DNA from: Plantago elongata
Lineage: Eukaryota > Streptophyta > Magnoliopsida > Lamiales > Plantaginaceae
Assembly (NCBI GenBank): GCA_036897095.1
Contig: JAYMSP010000220.1
Location: forward strand, 1 to 64,000
Direction: 5' to 3'
DNA length: 64,000 bases
Shown: positions 36,641 to 49,477 of the stretch, one piece after another
Layout: every line of letters begins with the position of its first letter
Numbering within the stretch: position 1 is the stretch's first letter
Program-made: the position numbers and the translations under genes
Notes under the pieces: model-generated
Told to the model about the DNA's origin: nothing
Databases searched by the model: none
What the model saw: only the letters and a program-made list of their open reading frames with translations

Positions 36641-37520
36641 GCATACAAAAAATGACATATATGACACATTAAAGAAAGAGATATTATACTTTCTAACTTC
36701 TAAGTCCTCAATAAACTAACTCACAACAATAAGACAAACTTAACACAATCTCAAGCATTAATACAAGTAGACTAAGTACATAAAATTTCAAATACAATAT
36801 AAGTTCGAATTATAGGTTGATTAGCAATGTAGTTTTAGTTCGAATTATGTCTTGAGAATCACAGATCATTGGGTTTGTGGTTTATTATTATAAGAATCTG
36901 TGATTCTCAGCTCACCATGTAATGAAATCTTTTGCTTTTGGTGAAAATTTGTACATATTTAGTTGTTGATATTAAAAAATTTCACAAAAGAAAATAATGG
37001 GTCCGCACACAAATTGATAAGTGAAATGCAGAAAGTTGTTGGGCATTCTCGCCTGCAATTGCAATCGACGGTTGCACAAACTGAAAATAGGAAAATTGGT
37101 CACTTTCAGAGTGGGTACGATCATGGACCGCCATATTGGTGGGATAAAAATGACAAGTTTTGATAATCATGATTCTATGGTTAAAGCCTTTGAGTTCATA
37201 AGAAAGCATGGCCTTTCAAGTGAATATAAGTAGCCGTAAGAAGGGGAAAAAATGGGCGATGCAACACGGAAAAGCAATCACATCTTGAAGCAAGCAAAGA
37301 TCATGGTACGAAAACGTTCCAATCAACAACAAGACGGCGTTGCTATTAGTTGTTGGCTCACCAACTGGCATCTGTCGAGGTTAGTGCTAGAGTTATGCTT
37401 GCAATTCTTAAATACAATTAAAGATTTAAATTATATTTAGCGAAAGTCTACAAATTCACAGAATCGGAAGGTTTCATTCGGAATGTCATTCTCCTCAAAC
37501 ACTTAATATAAGAACAAACA
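36640..37520. other. Low-complexity spacer
   Basis: No gene is recognised. A short open stretch at 36963-37163 has no family match that I can see. Confidence 0.35.
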
Positions 37521-37525
37521 ACTAA

Positions 37526-37818
37526 CTAACGAAAGTATTTCTGTTTGCAAATAGCAGACATATAAATTATAATGCAATTGAATTCTTCTAATACTCAACA
37601 TGTGGGAAGGCACAAGGAACCCCCAATTAACGAAAGTATTTTTTGTTTGTAAATAGTAGACATATGAATTATAATGCAATTGAATTCTAATACTCAATAG
37701 ATGGGAAGGTGCAAGAAAACCCAATTAACAAAGTACTTTTGTTTGCAGATACATATATGGATTATAATGCAATTGAATTCTAATAATCAATGGGTGGAAA
37801 GACGTAACCTAATTAAAC
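37526..37818. repeat. Three-copy tandem repeat, unit about 100 bases
   Basis: The core ATTATAATGCAATTGAATTC recurs at about 37568, 37668 and 37755. It is preceded each time by AAAGTA(T/C)TT and a GTTTG(C/T) word, and followed by TAAT(A)CTCAA(C/T) and GGGAAGG. The third copy is shorter. It lies 3' of the nucleobase transporter. Confidence 0.85.
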
Positions 37819-38286
37819 ATTGTATTGGCATCAGTGTGATCTTTACTATTTATGAGTAGCATACCCTCATTATTATCCATCATAACCTTACATTTTCATT
37901 TAGAAAAATATGGAAGCCTGTTTTAATGCACATTTAGACAATTTTCTTTGATTTCCTCTGATACTGGTCAAATGAACAATGATCTTGGAACACTTGGGGA
38001 AATCTTAGGCTATTTCATTCCAATATGACTCAACCACAACAGACCAAGAGGCTGTTGTTGGATTACACTTGAATAACCCAGGCCAAGTTCAACTAAAACA
38101 AATGAAAAAATAATGACAGAAAAGGTAAATCTGTCAAACCTACTACTCATGAGTCCATGAGACTCACTCACAGAGTTCATTTCTCCCTTTCAAACTATTA
38201 AGCAATCTTTCTTTTTTTCTTTTTTGGGGACTTGGATGAACTCTTGATCTTCTATCATCTACTATTCAGGAATGAGGCAGGACGGA

Positions 38287-41200
38287 TCATGATGGAGGGA
38301 AGAAGCGGTTGAGATTGAAAGGGAGAGTGTAGAACTCTTCGTTTCGGCTGTCCCCTTTAAATGTTCTGAATTTGGCCCACCATGGCATACCTCGGTCCCT
38401 GGCGCTGTCCTTGTACTCAAGTGTGTTGTCCAGAAACACAGCAACGATTAGCGCAACAGTTGGGGAAGACGAGAATATCGTGTTGAGCCAATCATTAAAC
38501 TGCAAATGGATGCAATCGTGTTTCACCATGTCAGATATACATATTATTCTCAAACTAGAATGAGTCTAGATGTAGTTTACTCGCGCGAACAGGGAAATGT
38601 ACTAATTAATCAGCTTACCCATCCAGCATTGGTATGTGCAGGACCTTTATGGGCAGCAAAAGTGTACTCTCTGAAGTACTCAGGAATGGACAGTCCAAGA
38701 AAAAGGGAGACACCAACTATGAAGAGGTTTCGCATTGAGTTCATATTCGTGAACTGTAAAAATGACAGCCCCACAGAAGCTGGAAAGCCACGAAACACAA
38801 ATAAATCATACTATGCAAAAGAAATAGAGAGTTACATCAACAGGGCCAAAGTCGAGTCAGAATACGAACCAACAAGGCCAAACATGACGCAGTATATGGC
38901 TGCAAATATTGTGAAGGGTATTGATGCAAATAATGCTCCAAACTTCCCTACACATGAAAGATAGTTAGACAACCATATATGAACCAACTTGTTGCATCCT
39001 TCCATATCTTGATGAATTTTTTACGTACCTAATATAGAAAAGAAGATCATGAAACCAGCTGCAATCTGGACAACTCGCCGACTGCCTACACGAGTACTTC
39101 CAAGAAGACCAATATTTTCACTGGTTTATAAATTGAAATCAGCAATGATTCGTCGTACATGGTTTATGCAATTGAGACTAGCATTATATGCAACAAAAGC
39201 ACTTACACAGAAACTGAAGATCCAGTACCAGTTCCAAACAATCCATCGAGCAATATCCCAATTCCCTGTGCACGGAAAATACATGAGCTTCTTATGATAA
39301 ACACACAAAATCAATTAAAAAGTGCTTCTGCTACCATACCTGCCAGCCTATTCCACGACTAAGAACATGAGCAGGAGGAGGAGTGGCGCTAGCCAAACGA
39401 GATGCTGCCTTGTATGCTCCAGTGGACTGAAAAAACAACACAATAAAAAGTCATATACTGATTGTACTGATCCCTATAAACTCGAAGTAGTCCAACCATT
39501 CTAGAGGTTCTTACCTCAATCAAAGAGACTAACACAGCGGCCATCATTCCAAATGCATGACCAGCATCAAAAGTAGGTGCTCCCCATTGAAGTGGATACG
39601 GGATTTTGATCCTGTCAGGTGGTTTATGAGTATTTTAATGTAGAATGGACATTTTTCATCAACTCCCAACAGTGAATATTACATGTACATGAAGATGTAA
39701 GAGATGACTATATTAATTTAGTATGCGAACCATGGTGCAGACGAGATGAGGTTTGCTCTATCAGTGCGGCAGTTATATTGAGTTAACTCAGGTCGATGTC
39801 TATAGGCACCACTAGCTGTTAGAAGGTGTGCATATGCCCATATAACAGTGACCGATAGGAGAAGAGCGAATCTTTCCAATACAGGTATTTGTTTTGTTTG
39901 GAAGCTCTTCAAGTACTGAGAAAAGGCAACAAACAAGATGAACATTGGAATTCCAATTTCCACACATCGTCCAACCTGATAAGAGTACAACAAAGGATAC
40001 ATATCTTTCAGCCAATGGAAGAAAATATTACTCAAGTTTATTGAGAAGAAAATGACTAATTATTTCAACAGTGAACACAAGAAACATACCACTGGAAAGC
40101 CTCTATCAAGTAAACCAAATCCTACTAGAGAAATAACTGGAACCATCCCAAGTGGACTGAAAAACCTGAAGAAAGAATGTATACAATTAATTAGAGAGTA
40201 AAACCAAATATTTCCAATTGATTGATAGATAGTATGTAAATTCAAATGTGCCTCAAAACTTCACCTGGAACATATAGCCCATAGCTGACTGTATCCAAGA
40301 ATGATCTGCACGCTTGATGCTACGATCATGGCACCTTGAATTGCTCGCATAGTACTCAGAAATCTCTATAATTGGAAAACCAACGAGCATCCATTATTCG
40401 AAGAGGTTTCAGTTAAACTAAAGCATTGGTTTGCATAATATCGTTTGTACTCAATTCTATTGTACTCAATTGACTTAATTTTTTAGCTTATAAATGTGGC
40501 TATACTATAATACTGACAAGTGAAGATTGGTTACAGTAATTGATCTTCATAAACTATTCAAAATTCAAGTTCATTTTTGGAAGTATCCCCGTATCCAGTA
40601 TCCACTTTAAAAATTAATAAAATGATTTGATTTGCTTAAACTTTGCATTTGTTTAATTGAAGATGCCATTCACTTAAATATAAACACCAATATTACTTTA
40701 AGACCTCTCTTAAAATGCAACCAAAACCATTCTTAGAAGTTGCACTCAATTATCTCAGCACAATTGTGCAGTTGCTACAAAAGGAGCACATAATGAACAT
40801 TTATGGATAACAGTGTATAACTTGCAAGATGAGGGCATACGTATTACAGAGAGTGATAGTGACATTACTTACCATGTGATCGTCAGGAATTCGTTGCAAG
40901 GCTGGATCGCGAATTATGGAAATTATAGGCACCATGAAAGCCCATGAACCCCCAATAACAGTAGGCAGTCTAGTTCCAAATAATGTTTGCACAAGAGTGT
41001 TTATTCCTCCAACAAATAGCAAAGTCTGAACTACCCTCACTTTGTCACCCTGGTTATGAAAGCATCACCTCAAAATCACTCAAATGAGCCAAGAACAATA
41101 AGAAACTGACCACCCCACCGTCCAGTACGTTTAGATACTTAAACCGAGGGCAAGACTCAAATGGATAATGTTATCTAGAGCAGTAGCTAAACAAAGAAGC

Positions 41201-42016
41201 TATATGTATATAGAAATAACTTGCACCAAATTCATTCCATTCCACGGAATCCCATATGTTCAAGAAAATGACACAAAGTCCCTTTCGTTCGTCCAAAACC
41301 GGAAATCCGGGAGTTTTAATTTGGTACATCTATAATTTCTAAGCATTAAAATAACATTGATTCATGCAGGTTGCACATAACACATGTTCCAAATTAATAT
41401 CCATAAAAGAACAAACTATTCTCTCTGCAAAAAACTAGGTTCAAGCAAGTCTATACTTTCATTCAAAAGTCCACATAAGGTAGTCATTTGCAATTTCAAA
41501 ACTAAATTAACGATTGACCAAACTAGCAATTAGCCACAACCAACTAAATACCATAAGCTCTCAAAAACCAACAAACTGGTACAAAAACCAAGATCATCAT
41601 TCTTATGACAATAAGTAACTGGACAAGGATAACGAAGCGCAGTTTACTCCTCCAACCTATAGGTCGAGTTCGGGTGTTTGAGTCACCTTTGTCGTTTAAA
41701 AAAATAAAAAAGTAACTGAACAAGACTTACATCATCTCCACCCATCAAAGGAACTAGAAATGAAGGAATCATGACAGCAGTCCCTAATGCCAGTATATAA
41801 TGTTGAAACCCCAAAGCTACACCTTCCCCTGTTTAGTTTCCAAACACAGAAACCAATTAGGCCAACAACATAAACAAACCAAGCAAGCCTATACATACAT
41901 CAGCTTAAAGTAAGTAGCCTACCCCAAGAAGGATTAGAATCAATGCAGTACTCCAATCCCTGGAGTTGCTCCATTGGAGGATGACTTATTTCCTCTGGTT
42001 TTGCTGCAGCCGCCAT
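38287..42016 (-). CDS. Nucleobase-ascorbate transporter (NAT/NCS2 family)
   Basis: Minus-strand exons: 42016-41923, 41828-41731, 41049-40873, 40365-40265, 40165-40090, 39975-39731, 39611-39515, 39426-39340, 39265-39207, 39120-39029, 38947-38870, 38779-38619, 38499-38287; 525 residues, typical of short plant NATs. These are plasma-membrane permeases for uric acid, xanthine or other purines and uracil; despite the name, plant members are not proven ascorbate carriers. About 12-14 membrane helices are expected. The conserved Gln-His pair sits in GFQHYILALGT (about 40-41). The NAT signature ENIGLLGSTRVG (about 346-357) has all the required residues (N, G, T, R). The C-terminus ends PFNLNRFFPPS as in plant relatives. 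The N-terminus is short and lacks the long Pro-rich extension of NAT11/12 types. All catalytic-region residues look intact; exact substrate unknown. Intron 2 carries a tRNA-derived repeat. Confidence 0.95.
41622..41710 (+). mobile_element. tRNA-derived SINE-like repeat, copy 3 (in NAT intron 2)
   Basis: It reads GGATAACGAAGCGCAG, then CTCCTCCAACCTATAGGTCG, then a box B-like GGTGTTTGAGTCACC and the shared ending TTTGTCGTTTAAA with an A-rich tail. The box A part of the other copies is missing here, so this copy is older or damaged. Confidence 0.5.
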
Positions 42017-45000
42017 ACCTCAATCAAACTCTCCGACCCTTTTCTTCTTTAGCTGAATTCTCAAAAGGGAGTCCAAGAAATGAGCTTAGTAGTTATAAAA
42101 ACTGAATCTTGGCTTGGTTGGTTTGCTCACACTAATGTAATGGGATGGATGTGTATCAGTTTAAGACTGAGAAAAAGTGAAAAAAGCAAAAGGAGAAAAG
42201 GTGAAAGAGGGAAAATGGAGTCAATGTGATTGGACTGAAATTAATAATACAGTGTAGTATGAATCCAAATTTGTACCAAATATATATAGGCGGTGGAAAA
42301 AATTGAGCTTTTCTATCTGTAGAGATGGTCACTTCTTGACTATTGCTCAGTAATAGTGGTTGGTGCTTTTTGTTTGTGTTTAAGTGTTGAATGTAACGTT
42401 AAGTAATTTGTATTCCGAAAATGCCCCTTAAGGAACTTCCAAACCAGATGTTACCGTTGGGTGGTGTAAGATTCTGAGGTTTGTACTTTTTGGGGAGTAT
42501 TTAAGTCTTCCAACTAAGCTCCGATGGCATCTGACTCAGGATATTCAGGTTTTACTCTGGACATGTCTTTTACTTTTACTTGTTTGTTTATATTTAGATG
42601 GCCTTAGGTGATGAGGTACATTCATTTGAGGAAGCACAATTTGAATGTTTTAAGACTAAAAATGTGATACTGCTTCACAATAGTAGTGGTTGCTGCAAAT
42701 GAATTGGTGAGTGAGAATAGTGTTTTGAGTTAGAGTCACTAAATTAAAGTAGAGAAAATTGTGTATAAGTTGATAAGGTAAATAAATAAAGTGATTGAAG
42801 ATGATGGTAAGGTCGAAGAATAAATACGAAAAAGTATAAGAAAGGGTAGTTTAGTGAATGAATTATGTTGATGGCCGACTGATATTGCTAAGTATATGCA
42901 GTATTATTTTAAAACAATATATAAATGAAATGTGATTGAATATGGTTTTAGACTTTTACGGACGGAGAATTGAGAAAATTTACATTGATATATGTAGGGA
43001 TTGATTGAGATAAAATTTGAATAGTCTTTTTTAATTAAAATTGAATTTTTTTATAAAATATTCAATTTGAATGGGGAGATGGTCATTTCAATCCTATGTT
43101 ACTTCGTCATGTAGTAGTCGAAGGTGTATTTAATTTAAGTTGAAGCTAGCATAAAACTCCATTTATCCAGAACAGTGGTCATGTGATATGAGTACGTGAC
43201 ATTTATTCTTTTGCATTTAAGAGGGCGAGTTTGTCTACTACTATCATATCATAGTGTTGTCGATTGACCATTGTTCGTCAACATGTTTTCTCATATAGCT
43301 AGATTAATATATAACTATACTATATCTAAAAGACAAGACCAACATTTTTTCCCGTAAATCATACATGATTGTCTTCTCTTGACCAGCAAGAGTCGCAAAT
43401 ATACGCCTCGCGGTTAATAAATTAATCAAGAGGTTTATGTTAATTAATCACTCCATCCTTGAGTAAAATATAAAAACATATTCGAATTAGTTAACTTCGA
43501 ATTGTGACCTTAGTTTAATTACTTAAAGAGCAACAATAAAGAAAGTTGAAAGATACATTATGAGTAGCACTATTCTAGAATACACCTTTTCGATAAAGCT
43601 CTGATTGTTAAAATACGAACTAAAATAAATACGGCTCATGCTAGTTTTTAAGCTTTAAAATTCAAGGAACTTAAATTTATAAGATAAAAATGTGATTCGA
43701 CGCCTCGTGCATCCTTACACTTGACATAAAAATTGTTGAAATATGTTCGTGAACTAGAAGAAATATGCAGCAAAATTATAAATCATAAAATCCTTGCAAC
43801 TTAACAAAGTAGAAAATCGTGAACTTGTAATATTAAAGGGATTTTTATAGTGACCACTGCTCCGGTAACACTGCACTCCAAGCTCGACTTCAATACCTAA
43901 ATTTATATTTTAGAAAGGGGTCAGTCGTGACCACTGACTGAACAAGTATCCATGCACGTGCCATGACCGAAAGTTCTATCTTCATGTCTTTTAAAGCTTT
44001 TAGTATTGCTTAATGCAATGCATCCTCTGACTTGACTCTAAACACTTGAACTTGTTCTCTTAACTCTTTAACTTGACTTTAAACTTGCTCTTAAAACGTC
44101 TTAAAAACCATGACATGATTGCAAGTTCACTTGGCATCGCAAGGTCCTACCCTAGTTCATGGTGGCCTCTTAAAACTCTTAAAACACAGCTAGAGACACT
44201 AATCACACTTTAGCCGATACTCTTGAAATGCCACAATGCTTAGGGCGGTGCCTTACGAGCCCATTATCTTTAAACTTTAAAACTTGTAATAGTTTAAGCT
44301 CTTAAATATCTTTTTAAAGTGAATGCTGCTCTCTAAACTCTAACAGATGAATGTATGGACTAATGTGTGTGATAAACATAATATAGATGTAGGTAGCATC
44401 TCCAACATGAGAATAACATGAATATAACACTTGCAACATACTGTAATATGTCATTAGTTTGCCATGTACAATCACATCAACAAGGTCAAGTCAGATACAT
44501 TCATAATGCCATAATATAAGCATGTGGTCACCGTGTTACATTACATAGACATTTAGCTATATTGATCATCCAATAGAAAATACATTACATTTTTGAGGTT
44601 GAACTTAAAATCCAAAACATGCCATTAGATTGAAGCTATAATCCCATATCAACGAATCACATATACTTGCAATCTGCAAATCTAAAGGAACTTAAATATA
44701 CATTTAACAATCATCCAACGTCATAAAACTTGAGCATATCATATCCTAGCATGGATAACAACTCCTCAAGGTTAACATCATACATACATATAAACATTTG
44801 TGATGTAAGCCCTAGGGGAATTTGCCTGAAAGAGAACAAATACGACAAACAAGGATCAATGATGGGTTGGAAAATGACTCTCTGTTCAGCAGCAAATACA
44901 AAACGCCTGGGACTTCAAAACGGAGATCCCTCGGGTGACAGTATAGAATGGTGATGACGGGGAATCGAGTTTTGAACAAGACTGCATCTGGCAGAATTTT

Positions 45001-45296
45001 TACGCGCGGAAAAAGAGAGTTTTTGGCTAAAAGGTTATCTTTCAAAATCTTTAAGGTTCTTGAGTGAAGATTAGGGTTTTAATGGACTTCCCAAGAGAAT
45101 GGACTTGAACTTTGATAAATAATGAGTTGGACAATATTAAAAGTCATAAAATTTGGACTAAGAATACTTATGAACTCCATTTTAAAGAACGGATCGTTTT
45201 AAAACGTGCAAGTTCGAAAAATAAATTTTAGGGTTAGTTATATTTTCACTATCCCACCTACAAGATATCAAATGTGAAATTTTCGCAAAACCTTAT
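42017..45296. other. Intergenic DNA, repeat-like in its right half
   Basis: The first part is the NAT promoter. From about 43580 to 45240 the sequence reads like an old, non-coding repeat (words such as CTTAAAACTCTTAAAAC near 44090-44190 and a less AT-rich stretch at 44800-45020), but no ends, protein domains or family could be set. No gene is seen. Confidence 0.35.
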
Positions 45297-45546
45297 GGAG
45301 CTGATTGACATGCAACTTAAATGCTCCGATTTAAATGCCTGAGTGATCGGAATTGTAGTGGGATTGTTAAAATTGTGTTTGGTATAGAATTGTAATTGAA
45401 TAGGGTATTATAGGTTTGTTATATAGGTAGAGAAAAATGTTGCTACTATAGAGACATTTCGATCTTCGGCATTTAAATGACATAACAAACACAAAATCAC
45501 CGAGTAGCATTCAAACGGACATTTGAATGCTACTCCAATCAGCCCC
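45297..45546. mobile_element. MITE, about 250 bases
   Basis: The left end is GGAGCTGATTGACATGCA and the right end, read inward, is GGGGCTGATTGGAGTAGC. The inside has the inverted words GCTCCGATTTAAATGCC and GGCATTTAAATGA. No coding capacity. The ends resemble PIF/Harbinger (Tourist) MITEs. A target duplication is not clear. Confidence 0.6.
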
Positions 45547-46230
45547 ATATTTTTATTCCACATGAGAAAACATAACTTAATTGTTTGTGCTAGTAACATA
45601 TACTGTAATTTGCATTACCTAAAGCTAGGAATTCATGATCATTTCGTAGCTTAATAAGTTGGGATGCGGGTTAGTTGATGTTGATCCGTGTATAGTATAA
45701 TATATATGTGCAGCAGTGCACTATTAATTGTTATGTTTATATTCTTGTCTTTTACCATTGTTGTTCCTGCAGGATCCGAGTAATTAAATTAATCACCAAC
45801 GTGGGATGAACAAGCGCAGTAACCAAAATTAATCTTCCTCAACGTCTCTCTTCATTCAAATACTCTCTCTAGTAACTAGTAGTAGGAGTAACATTTTGGT
45901 TTTGTACTGTATTTCCACAAGTGGGAATAGTTACACTTATAAAATGCATGACATTAAAGTAGTAAACTCATACCTCTCTTAGCTTTAAATGTGGGATCAA
46001 TTGAACCAACTAAATAAAATAGATTATTAATTATCGATTTCCTAGCTTAAGAATTAGTTTCTTGCATCTTATCAACTCTTCAATTTGACTATGACTACTT
46101 AACTAATTAATAAGTACATACCTCCGTTAAATTAATCTATATGTGAAAAGTGGTGCAATTTCAATGTGATGTTAATATAATTGCATGACTTTTATAATTA
46201 GAATCCCTTGAAAAGAAAAACTCCAACCAT
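45547..46230. other. AT-rich spacer between MITEs
   Basis: No gene or repeat recognised. Confidence 0.4.
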
Positions 46231-46238
46231 ATTGTGAC

Positions 46239-46751
46239 TAGGAATGTTCAAAAATATCGGAAAATTGAAAAAATCGAAAAACCGAACCGAACCGAAATGA
46301 AAGGGTTCGATTTTCAATTCGTTATTTTTTACCAAATTGGTTTTTGGTAATTTTCGGTACAATACCGAAAATAACAAAAATACCAATAATTATTACTATT
46401 TTTTTTCGTTTCCAATAACTTTTACTTAGTTTCTATATATTGCATATCGTCAAATTTGTAGAAGCTTAAATTTTTGTATATTATAATTCTTACTATAATC
46501 CGTAGGTAATAATGTTAATTTTCTCACCTTCTACTCAATACATTTTCAAGCATTAAGGTTAATTTTCTCACTTTTTCATTTTTTACATTATTTTTTCGGT
46601 ATTTTCGATTTTTACCAAACCGTTAGCGAAATTTTCGGTATAATACTGAACCGAAAATATTTTTCGGTTTACATTTTAAAATCATTTCAATTTTCGGTTT
46701 TTTTAGTTTTCAATTTGGTTCGGTATATCGTTACCGAAATGAACACCCTTA
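46239..46751. mobile_element. hAT-type MITE, 513 bases
   Basis: The ends are TAGGAATGTTCA on the left and, read inward, TAAGGGTGTTCA on the right. The flanking 8-mers ATTGTGAC (46231-46238) and GTCGTGAC (46752-46759) agree at six positions and are a plausible old hAT target duplication. Subterminal regions are packed with CCGAAAT/ACCGAA/TTTTCGG words on both strands. No transposase is encoded. Confidence 0.7.
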
Positions 46752-46841
46752 GTCGTGACACATAAAACTCATGTCCATTTTGAAAATGCCCAGGCCAAGA
46801 CTTTTCTTGGCCTAGATGGTCGAGCTTCTTCCACTAGTACT

Positions 46842-47959
46842 TAGGCCTGCAAACGAGCCGAGACAAGTCAAGGTATGCCCGAGCTCAACTCGTTTATCAA
46901 TTATATACTGAAGCACGAGCTCGAGCTCGAATATTTTTGCTTGGCTCGAGCTCAGATCGTGAGCTCGAATTTTTTACTCGTAAAGTCAAAAATTTACAAA
47001 GCTTGATATAAACTCAGCTCGTGAGCTCGTTTTTGTCTTTCCAAATCGATCGTTTAAAGCTCGAAAGCTCAGCTTGTGAGCTTGAAAACATAGAAAGCTC
47101 CAAATAAGCTTGGCTGTCAAAAGCTCGAAGCTTTCTTTTTAAGTCCTAATTACTAATAGCAAGTGAACACCATCATCAGCATTAATGGTGTTTAGTTACA
47201 TCGATCCATAATTTTTAAGTTCTGATAATTCAAATCACTCACTAATTGGGTACAATTCACAAACTGAAAGAGGAGAAAAATAAAATAGTGACACAAATTC
47301 GAGAATCTCTACTTTATTTTTCTTTTCTTCATCTGATCTAGGGAGAGATTCAAAAGGATTATTATGTTCTTCATCAGATCTAGGGAGATTCATAAGGATT
47401 AGAGGTGGCTGGTGTGATGTAGGAGGTGCATTTGGTGGTGTGGGGGCAATGGAGGGGACGAAGCTGGAGCTGAGATGCGATGGAGGAGTTGAATATGGTG
47501 GTGCGGCACGATGGAGGAGACAGATCGGGTGGCGGCACGATGGAGGAGGTGGTGGTGTAATGGATAATGGAAGGGGTGGTATAATGGATAATGGAGGGAG
47601 TGGTATAATGGATAACTCGTAAGGATGGATTGGAATTGATGGAGAATAGAGAATTGAGAAGGAGCAGCTTACTGTATTTGGAAGAGGCCATTGAATTGGT
47701 ACTTCTGTGTCTAGGGTTTTGGAAGTGGCTGCTATATACTCCTATATTACTTTGTAAAATGATAAAATATTAATTATAAAATACATATTCAAGCTGCTCG
47801 TCGAGCTTTCGAGCCAAGCTTTACGATGTTCGCACTCGGCTTGAAAGTTCATTCGAGCTTTATAAAAAGCTCGAACTCGAGATCGAGCTCATCGAACCGA
47901 GCTTTTTTCGAGCTCGAGCTCGAGCTACTCGAAAAAAGTTCAGCTCGTTTGCAGGCCTA
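46842..47959. mobile_element. hAT-type element with GAGCTCG subterminal repeats
   Basis: Terminal inverted repeats of about 20 bases: TAGGCCTGCAAACGAGC on the left and the same on the right read inward (TAGGCCTGCAAACGAGC, then TGAA). About 250 bases at each end are crowded with GAGCTCGA/AAGCTCG words in both directions, the usual transposase-binding style of hAT elements. The middle (about 47160-47750) has a different composition, including a G-rich stretch with three GGTATAATGGATAATGGAG units of about 24 bases at 47551-47620. No intact transposase. A target duplication could not be recognised. Confidence 0.7.
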
Positions 47960-49477
47960 CACTTTTGGTCCTTTGCCATCATTGGAGCCCAAAATTTTCC
48001 TTTCTGACTGCTGAGCTGCTCAACTTGTATCAGAATCATTTACATCGCCTCTGTTTTGGATGATACCAACACATGCAAAACCACAAGGTCCACAACAGTT
48101 TCGGACTCTTTTTAAGTTTAACAATCAGTAGGCTCTAATTCCTTACCACAAAAGTTGGTTTTGGTTAATAATGTTGCTAATCAACTTTAACACTGTATTT
48201 ACCTAGAATGATTAGTGTTTATCAATGATGAAAGCAGAGGACAGAATGATTATCCTACTATGTGCACGATAAGGATGAGAAAAGATAAATATGATAAGAT
48301 AAAGAGTACCAACTTTTCTATGTATGCAATTGCAAGAGCATGTTGTGCTAAAAAAAGAAAGAATAGTAAAATGCATGAAATTGACTTGCTGCTTTTATGC
48401 AGGATAATGCAGAGAAACAGAACGAACTAATCAGACATTCACTTTAGAATACATTAACCATTACACTGTACACGGATTCGATTTAATGTGCAATTTGATA
48501 AATTTAGCGCCACTTGAGAAAGTTAACTCGGATACTAGCATATAACTATCTTCAGATCATCTATCAGCATAGTACCGGCTAACGTTGGGGGGGGGGGGGG
48601 GGGTGTGGCAGGAGGGGGGTAGATAGGAGAAAGGTGGCTTTTGCCAGCAGATGCATGATGAAAAATTAAGGTTGAAAATTGATGGTACCAGAGCCCTTTC
48701 AGTTGATTTGACAATCAACAGCTTTTCCATCAATTCGCCCGCCCCTTCAGCCAACACGTATCATTCTGTGGAAGGAGGTAAAACTTCAGGTTTACCAAAA
48801 CTGGCTTCCATCTACATATAACCAGTAAACAGCCAACCGAAGTCCAAAACTGTCAGCCATTCTATGACCTTCTGTCTAACTTCTTATCATTAGATCGCTT
48901 CTCTTCTGCTTCCTTTCGCCTTTGATTCCTATAAGATACAAGCTTGATTCATTTAGAATAATAATACAATAATCGGTAGGATTTTATATCCAGTCAAGAT
49001 TCTTCTTTTTCCTTTTCCTTAATATATATACATGCACATAACCAAACCAATAAGCACCATAGCAAATAAATAAGCAAAAATGCACAAACCTTCCAGTACT
49101 GTATTCAACTACTCTGATCTTACATAGAAAACTCACATTTAAAAACTAAATAAATAAATACATCTCTGCACAGAAGACCCTTTTCACTGTACTTAGAAAG
49201 TTTTGGTACCAAAGAAGTGTGCTGGCTGCTGAGTTTCTGAAAACACGTGGGGTTTACTACATTAACACAAGTACTTGGTGGGTTTGACACAGCTTACATG
49301 AAATGCAGGATTCTAGTCCACATCCCATACAGGAGTCCAAAATGAATGCTAAAAGGAACACGGCGTGTTGGTTCATTTAGCAGATCTATCTTCTAATACC
49401 AGTTGACTGAAGACACAGAAACTTGGAAATAACAATTGAGAAGATACAGCTGGATATCATAAACTGTAGTATCACAC
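47960..49477. other. Spacer and 3' region of the SAP30BP-like gene
   Basis: No gene is seen. It contains a run of 17 G at 48587-48603, listed separately. The right-hand part is probably the 3' untranslated region of the gene on the minus strand. Confidence 0.4.
48587..48603. repeat. Homopolymer of 17 G
   Basis: Seventeen G in a row, followed by a further G-rich stretch GGCAGGAGGGGGG. Its length is likely to be variable or mis-sequenced. Confidence 0.9.

Noticed and set aside
36963-37233. Overlapping open stretches after the copia fossil
   Set aside because: No family pattern could be recognised, composition is ordinary, and no splice partners are seen.
43580-45240. LTR-like stretch downstream of the hypothetical left edge of the 46 kb MITE cluster
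   Set aside because: No paired ends, primer site or protein domains were found, so I do not call it an LTR element; it is kept only as unclassified repeat-like DNA.
47380-47691. 103-codon Ser/Pro/Thr-rich open stretch on the minus strand
   Set aside because: It arises from the G-rich 24-base repeats inside the hAT element and has no domain.
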